64,000 nucleotides of DNA from Liquorilactobacillus hordei DSM 19519 (GTDB lineage Bacteria; Bacillota; Bacilli; Lactobacillales; Lactobacillaceae). The stretch lies in contig NZ_CP049301.1 of NCBI RefSeq assembly GCF_019443985.1, positions 1-64,000 on the forward strand, given 5' to 3'. Of the stretch, positions 59,861 through 64,000 are shown one piece after another; the first letter of the stretch is position 1; each line of letters starts with the position of its first letter. The notes beneath the pieces are model-generated. The model saw only the letters and a program-made list of their open reading frames with translations. It did not search any database and had not been told where the DNA came from. The translations under genes were made by a program, and so were the position numbers.

Positions 59861-60808
59861 GTGGAAAAAACAAACGAGAATCCAACGGTTGCAGTTCTCT
59901 ATTCATATGATGACGATCAACATCGTGAATGGGTAGAGGAATTGGTAAATAAATTAAAAGAGAATAAAGTATATGTAAATTACGATCATGACAAACTTAA
60001 TCTTGGAGATGATATTAATCAATTCATGGAATTACTTGTTTCTAATTCCGATATACTTTTACCTATATGCACAAAAAAATACAAATCACACATTGATCAA
60101 AGAGAAAATGGTAGCGGGTATGAGGGCAGAATGTTGGCGCAAGTTATTAAAGACAAAACTCATAAAGTAATACCAATATATAAAGATGAATATGCTAACG
60201 ACAAAACTCCTAATTGTTTAATGGGTATTAATGGTGTAATTCTAAATGATCAATTTAATGATAAACATTTTGGTGATTTACTAAAAAATATATTAGACTT
60301 AAAAATAGAAAAGAAAGTTATAACAAAAGATCCTAGAGAAACCATTGCCGAGTTGATGAATGTTGATATCAAAGAAGTCAAAAGTAAACAGGAGTTGAAT
60401 CTTGTTAATGTGAAGATACTAGGGATTGTAACAGAAAAAGTTACACAACCCACATTGGATGGAAGCAGGGGTTCGGCTCTATATGATATTCCGTTTAAGT
60501 TGAATACTCAACCCCCACGTGATTGGGATAAATTTTTCATATATTGTTGGAGAAATCCTTCCAGTTTTACTACTATGCACAGACCTAGTATAGCATCAGT
60601 ATCTTTTGATGAAATTTGGCTAAAGGGAACAACTATGGATGAGGTAGCTGAATATCATAGAGACACTCTAATATCTTCAGTAAATGCAGCAAACAAAATG
60701 TACAATGATAGAATTATAGAAGAAGAAAAACTAAGGATAGAGAAAGAAAAGAAGAAGATGGAATTTCGTAAAATGGTAAATGAAAAGTCAAAAGGTATTT
60801 CATTTTAG
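59861..60808 (+). CDS. TIR/SEFIR-domain protein
   Basis: 315 residues from GTG 59861. The N-terminal domain (about 8-150) is TIR/SEFIR-like: VAVLYSYDDDQHREWVEELVNKL, VNYDHDKLNLGDDINQFME, SDILLPICTKKY and GSGYEGRMLAQVI with a conserved Glu. The C-terminal region (about 155-315) is unknown, rich in Trp/Asp, with a final coiled coil (EEEKLRIEKEKKKMEF). TIR domains in bacterial immunity often consume NAD. Beside HicAB it suggests a defence or phage-competition module. Confidence 0.7.
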   Translation: MEKTNENPTVAVLYSYDDDQHREWVEELVNKLKENKVYVNYDHDKLNLGDDINQFMELLVSNSDILLPICTKKYKSHIDQRENGSGYEGRMLAQVIKDKTHKVIPIYKDEYANDKTPNCLMGINGVILNDQFNDKHFGDLLKNILDLKIEKKVITKDPRETIAELMNVDIKEVKSKQELNLVNVKILGIVTEKVTQPTLDGSRGSALYDIPFKLNTQPPRDWDKFFIYCWRNPSSFTTMHRPSIASVSFDEIWLKGTTMDEVAEYHRDTLISSVNAANKMYNDRIIEEEKLRIEKEKKKMEFRKMVNEKSKGISF

Positions 60809-60868
60809 TAATTATTAAAATGATAAAACTAAGATTTTACAAATGAGGTTTCATGGAGGAACGAGATA

Positions 60869-61105
60869 ATGGATGATTTAGATATTCTAATTGAACAATT
60901 TAATGAATTAGGTGAAAAAAGTAACGATTATTTTTTTATAGCTAATAGAAATGGGAATTCAGTTCAATTTAGAGATTCATTATCTTTACTAATGACGATT
61001 TCGTATACAGGTTTAGAAATGTATGATCAAATTGCTTTTATTGATAGGGAAGAGTTCGAGCTAATGAATAAAATGATCATTGCAGCCAAACGAATAAATG
61101 ATTAA
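60869..61105 (+). CDS. Small acidic protein
   Basis: 78 residues, acidic, helical (LDILIEQFNELGEKSNDYFFI). GGAGGAAC upstream. Unknown; could be linked to the TIR gene. Confidence 0.6.
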   Translation: MDDLDILIEQFNELGEKSNDYFFIANRNGNSVQFRDSLSLLMTISYTGLEMYDQIAFIDREEFELMNKMIIAAKRIND

Positions 61106-61463
61106 GTCGAATTTGGGAAGGAGTAGACTTAGTTATGAATTTAACCATTGCAGAAAAAAAACATATATTTATTGTATTGACAATGAAATAAATGACCTGG
61201 GTATGGATATGGTAAGCACATTTATAGACTTGATTGATATTCTATATCCAGATGAGGACTATAAAAAAATCCGTTTCCCTCAACTATGTACAAGAATAAT
61301 GGATTCCTTATGTAATACAAAAAACGGTAAAAGTTTATTTAGAAGGACTCATGGTTTCCCTCTTACTACCTATGCTAATGGACACGCATCTAATCATCTC
61401 TACAGGAATGTTAGTGTTATTAGAGGAGTTTATATATCAACACATAAACCTATTATTACTTAG
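61098..61463 (+). CDS. Unknown protein
   Basis: 121 residues, overlapping the previous gene by 8 bases. Contains HGFPLTTYANGHASNHLYRN, His/Asn-rich. Unknown. Confidence 0.6.
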   Translation: MIKSNLGRSRLSYEFNHCRKKTYIYCIDNEINDLGMDMVSTFIDLIDILYPDEDYKKIRFPQLCTRIMDSLCNTKNGKSLFRRTHGFPLTTYANGHASNHLYRNVSVIRGVYISTHKPIIT

Positions 61464-61496
61464 GAGAGATTCAGAAAAATTGAAGGAGGTGAAGTT

Positions 61497-61715
61497 ATGA
61501 AAAAAGAAGAAAAGATTGAAATTATTAATGGTATTTTAGCATCTAAAGGCTTGTCTTCAGAAGCAAAACTAGAAGCAATAGAGATCATTACTAATAATAG
61601 TCGCTTTGGGGATTATCTTTCAGGTATACAGAATCACTTCAAAATTAATAACAGTGATGCTGTTTATTTGAAAGATGGTAGTGTAACCACTGGACTTATG
61701 AATAATTCTAAATAA
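61497..61715 (+). CDS. Small unknown protein
   Basis: 72 residues behind GAAGGAGGTG. Helical N-terminus, ends TTGLMNNSK just before the next promoter. Unknown. Confidence 0.65.
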   Translation: MKKEEKIEIINGILASKGLSSEAKLEAIEIITNNSRFGDYLSGIQNHFKINNSDAVYLKDGSVTTGLMNNSK

Positions 61716-61766
61716 ACATATTGACAGAAAAAGTAGAAGCATGTATACTAATATACATGAGGTAGC
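61712..61766 (+). promoter_or_regulatory. Promoter with dispersed repeat and downstream palindrome
   Basis: TTGACA (61721-61726), 17 bases, TATACT (61744-61749); -35 within ATAAACATATTGACAG. ATGTATA-CTAA-TATACAT (61741-61758) is a palindrome over the -10 box. Confidence 0.8.
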
Positions 61767-61889
61767 ATGAAGGAACATAGAGATGACAAAAACAAAGAAA
61801 ACACACATAAATTATGGGTGATTCAGGAAAGATTGACAAGGCCACTTTATGATATGAATTCGAGAAGTTATCGTAATAACTTTAATTAG
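61767..61889 (+). CDS. Very small basic protein
   Basis: 40 residues, MKEHRDDKNKENTHKLWVIQ..., basic. TGAGGTAG upstream. Unknown. Confidence 0.5.
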   Translation: MKEHRDDKNKENTHKLWVIQERLTRPLYDMNSRSYRNNFN

Positions 61890-61927
61890 TAATAGTCTTC
61901 TTTAAAAATTGTTAAGAAGTAAACATA

Positions 61928-62698
61928 ATGACGTACTTCAGTGAAAGAAGGGATAATTTGACTCAAGGTATTTATGCAATTGTCAACCTATTAAATAATA
62001 AGTATTATATAGGACAATCAAAAGATATTAAAAGCAGATGGAGTGAACATATCAGAACATTGAATAAGCCTTCTGACCCAAGACATCATTTGAACTTATA
62101 TCAAGATATGATAAATGTTGGAGTATCCAATTTTGATTTTATAATATTAGAAGAATGTGATACAAATAAACTTAATGAAAGAGAAAATTACTATATGTTA
62201 AAATATAATAGTTTTATTCCAAATGGATATAATAAATTTGTTTCGCATAAAGATAAATATTCTAATGTACAATCTCGGATAAGGATAGAAAATAAGTATA
62301 AACTTGATAAACATAAATTACTATTACTTCTAGAAAACTATAATTTTGAAGAATTAGGTAGAAAATATAACGTAACAGGAAACACTGTAAAGCAATGGTG
62401 TAGAACTCTTGGTATATCTTCTTTTGCACAAGATTATCAAACAGAATTAAAAAAAGATAAATTCAAAAATAAGATGAGATTAATTGGTGGTAAGTATTCT
62501 AGAAAACGTAAGGTTTATATGTTAGATAAGAAAAACGAAGATGTGCTAATGGAATTTGAATCAATTGCAGAAGCAGCTAGATATATGAATGTTGATCCCA
62601 GCAATATAGAAAGAGCCTTTCCAGATAGTAATAATAAAAATAGACGAAAGACCTCGTTTGGGTATAAATGGAGGGGCGAATCACGTAAAACAAGCTAA
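61928..62698 (+). CDS. GIY-YIG homing endonuclease
   Basis: 256 residues. GIY-YIG nuclease core GIYAIVNLLNNKYYIGQSKDIKSRWSEH (about 14-41) with the catalytic arginine in KSRW and Glu in LNERENYYM. Then a DNA-binding region with HTH (ELGRKYNVTGNTVKQWCR) and a NUMOD1-like end (FESIAEAARYMNVDPSNI). Mobile endonuclease gene; it ends 18 bases before a tRNA gene. The ATG is inside a dispersed-repeat-like sequence (61923-61930). Confidence 0.88.
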   Translation: MTYFSERRDNLTQGIYAIVNLLNNKYYIGQSKDIKSRWSEHIRTLNKPSDPRHHLNLYQDMINVGVSNFDFIILEECDTNKLNERENYYMLKYNSFIPNGYNKFVSHKDKYSNVQSRIRIENKYKLDKHKLLLLLENYNFEELGRKYNVTGNTVKQWCRTLGISSFAQDYQTELKKDKFKNKMRLIGGKYSRKRKVYMLDKKNEDVLMEFESIAEAARYMNVDPSNIERAFPDSNNKNRRKTSFGYKWRGESRKTS

Positions 62699-62716
62699 TA
62701 TAGAATTAATGATAGT

Positions 62717-62791
62717 GCCTGATTAGTTCAATTGGTAGAACAATGGTCTCTAAGAAAGACTGTAACGCGGGTTCGATTCCTGTACAATCTG
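62717..62791 (+). tRNA. tRNA-like gene with unpaired acceptor, anticodon-position AAG
   Basis: Good D arm (GTTC-AATTGGTA-GAAC), a seven-bp anticodon stem ATGGTCT/AGACTGT with loop CTAAGAA (AAG, Leu) and T arm GCGGG-TTCGATT-CCTGT. The acceptor strands GCCTGAT / ACAATCT pair at only three of seven positions. Leu tRNAs normally have a long variable arm; this one does not. Perhaps damaged or edited. Confidence 0.5.
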
Positions 62792-62845
62792 TTTATTAAA
62801 ATAAACATAATGACATAAAAATTAAACTTAGAGGTGGAATTTATA

Positions 62846-63175
62846 GTGAACTTAACAAAAGTAGATAGAAAGGTTTTAAATTTTGTAAAGAATAAATTAA
62901 TCGAATCGGGGTTCAATTTAGATAAATGGGATTTAAAGGAAATCCCATTAGAAGACGGAGTTTATACATTTCAAAATTTCGATGATACAGTTGAATTTAG
63001 TGTTTTTGTTACAGAGGGAAAAATTAGTTTAGGCTACAGTGATCTGGATGATAAAGGGTATTTGATTGATAAAGAAGCAGATACAATTCAAGAAGCTATT
63101 GAAAATACAAAAATGGAAAAGCATGGATGGCATAGTGGTCATGATGATTGTCCAACAATCTTTAATATTTTATAA
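62846..63175 (+). CDS. Unknown protein
   Basis: 109 residues from GTG 62846 behind AGAGGTGG. Acidic, alpha/beta; ends GWHSGHDDCPTIFNIL. Unknown. Confidence 0.65.
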   Translation: MNLTKVDRKVLNFVKNKLIESGFNLDKWDLKEIPLEDGVYTFQNFDDTVEFSVFVTEGKISLGYSDLDDKGYLIDKEADTIQEAIENTKMEKHGWHSGHDDCPTIFNIL

Positions 63176-63178
63176 CGG

Positions 63179-63388
63179 GTGGTGATTAAGATACGCTTTA
63201 TATATGGAATTTTTACAGGATACTTTACGATATTACTAACATTGTTGTTATCCACCTACTTTAAAGGGAATACTTTTACCATAGGTAGATTCAACTTTAA
63301 TGATCATCCTTGGATAAGTGGATTAGCAGCTACTATCATATTTATCGTTATAGTTTATTTATTCATCGAGGCGGTGATAAAAAAATGA
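63179..63388 (+). CDS. Two-segment membrane protein
   Basis: 69 residues from GTG. Two membrane segments (FTGYFTILLTLLLSTYF; AATIIFIVIVYLFIEAV) with a short loop. The start is uncertain (GTG 63179 or 63182). A small holin-like build, but nothing else supports lysis. Confidence 0.5.
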   Translation: MVIKIRFIYGIFTGYFTILLTLLLSTYFKGNTFTIGRFNFNDHPWISGLAATIIFIVIVYLFIEAVIKK

Positions 63389-63534
63389 CAAGAGCATCAT
63401 ATCTAGCAAAAGATAAAATGAAAGTAGTTTCTGTGAATTCTCATGGAAAGACTGCTGAAATTACAGTTCAAGATTCATCTGGCGAACATGTTTATACTGT
63501 TCCGAGAGTAGTTCCAAAACTTAAGAAGAAATAA
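63385..63534 (+). CDS. Very small basic protein
   Basis: 49 residues, MTRASYLAKDKMKVVSVNSH..., beta-rich and basic, overlapping the previous gene by four bases. GAGGCGGTG upstream. Unknown. Confidence 0.55.
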   Translation: MTRASYLAKDKMKVVSVNSHGKTAEITVQDSSGEHVYTVPRVVPKLKKK

Positions 63535-63545
63535 GGTGATATGGT

Positions 63546-63761
63546 ATGAACAAAGTGATGAATTTCTTAAGTAGTGGCCTTGGTATTACAACAACAATAA
63601 TAATAGTAGTAGTTGTTGTGTCCATTATAGCTTACCTCATTGTTGATGACAGTAGTAAACAAAATGAGATTGATGGCGATACCTTAAATATTTTAAATAC
63701 CGCTAATCTCATTAACATCTCAAACATGAACTCTATAATTACACAAACGAACATTTTATGA
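63546..63761 (+). CDS. Small single-pass membrane protein
   Basis: 71 residues; N-terminal membrane segment GITTTIIIVVVVVSIIAYLIV, then a polar Asn-rich tail. AAGGTGAT upstream. Unknown. Confidence 0.6.
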   Translation: MNKVMNFLSSGLGITTTIIIVVVVVSIIAYLIVDDSSKQNEIDGDTLNILNTANLINISNMNSIITQTNIL

Positions 63762-63771
63762 GAATAAATGT

Positions 63772-63901
63772 GCAAGTGTGGCGGAATAGGTAGACGCTAG
63801 TAAGCTCCAAGCCTGTCTTTAGAGAGATAGACCATTAAAGAGCAAGTAAATGTGTAAGAAGGGTTAATGGTTATGTATGGTGCGAATCCATACCACTTGC
63901 A
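63772..63901 (+). tRNA. Oversized tRNA-Leu-like gene (UAG)
   Basis: Perfect acceptor GCAAGTG / CACTTGC, Leu-type D arm TGGCGG-AATAGGTAGA-CGC and a T arm GTATGG-TGCGAAT-CCATAC. CTGTC-TTTAGAGA-GATAG presents UAG after U33 (eight-base loop). A long variable arm closes with CCATTAA/TTAATGG. About 15 extra bases precede the anticodon stem. At 130 bases it is some 45 longer than a normal tRNA-Leu, so function is uncertain. Confidence 0.55.
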
Positions 63902-64000
63902 TAATTGGGAGACGAAGTGAGAGTATTTGTCGCTGTATCGTCTAAAGAAAACAAAGAATACTAAATCTTTAAGGTCGCTTGGTTTTGTTAAATTTCCGTA

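Noticed and set aside
63179..63388. Holin of a lysis cassette
   Set aside because: Two membrane segments fit a holin, but there is no endolysin nearby and the neighbours are small early-type genes.
63914..63964. Further gene at the right edge
   Set aside because: GTGAGAGTATTTG... stops after 15 codons; too little sequence to support a gene.

Overview
The window is AT-rich DNA with Firmicute signals: strong AGGAGG ribosome sites, sigma-A promoters, a RepA_N plasmid initiator, an IS3 element, and DUF1642 and YopX phage families. The best reading is part of a large phage-plasmid of a low-GC Gram-positive host, probably a lactobacillus-like bacterium. The host genus is inference, and no lysis or tail genes fall inside the window.

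Layout. (1) 1-8.9 kb, minus strand: late phage head module, read from right to left: small gene, zinc-finger small-terminase candidate, large terminase, portal, protease/scaffold, decoration protein, major capsid protein, then three neck/connector genes running off the left edge. The protease/scaffold gene and all three neck genes carry single-base frameshifts that can be repaired at short homopolymers. (2) 8.9-11.5 kb, minus: hairpin-rich possible packaging region, HU-like protein, a sigma-region-4-like regulator (probable late activator), three 43-bp tandem repeats and a winged-helix replication-type protein. (3) 11.6-17.1 kb: UvrD-like helicase, RepA_N initiator with a candidate antisense RNA, a small HTH protein, and ParA/ParB-like partition genes flanked by TTAAACTATTG sites. 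(4) 17.1-20.06 kb: almost 3 kb without genes, with an abrupt strand-composition switch near 18.6 kb and four tandem promoters; an IS3-family element (20061-21240) sits in the leader downstream. (5) 21.5-31.5 kb, plus: an array of about twenty tiny accessory genes with repeated inter-gene leaders, tRNA-like fragments, a type I toxin-antitoxin-like locus, a half-length clamp-like protein and a methylase-like protein lacking its catalytic motif. (6) 31.5-35.6 kb: tyrosine recombinase and a recombinase-fold protein resembling the SPbeta repressor MrpR. (7) 35.6-48.7 kb: nucleotide, replication and recombination module: dNMP kinase, SSB-like protein, Sak4-like ATPase, metallophosphoesterase, DnaB-like helicase, RecD2-like helicase, DHH phosphoesterase, RusA resolvase. 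(8) 48.7-64 kb: small early/accessory genes (DUF1642 pair, YopX pair, PnuC transporter, P-loop ATPase, HicAB, a TIR/SEFIR-domain protein, GIY-YIG endonuclease) and two odd tRNA genes.

How it may work together: RepA_N plus ParAB would keep the element as a plasmid. The MrpR-like protein is a candidate master repressor. A short repeat, AATAAACATAWTGAMAG, recurs over promoter -35 boxes, in promoter spacers and just after -10 boxes on both strands, and is a candidate operator set for it. Release would switch on the right-hand replication genes and then, through the sigma-like regulator, the head genes. The repeat-regulator link is inference from position and sequence only.
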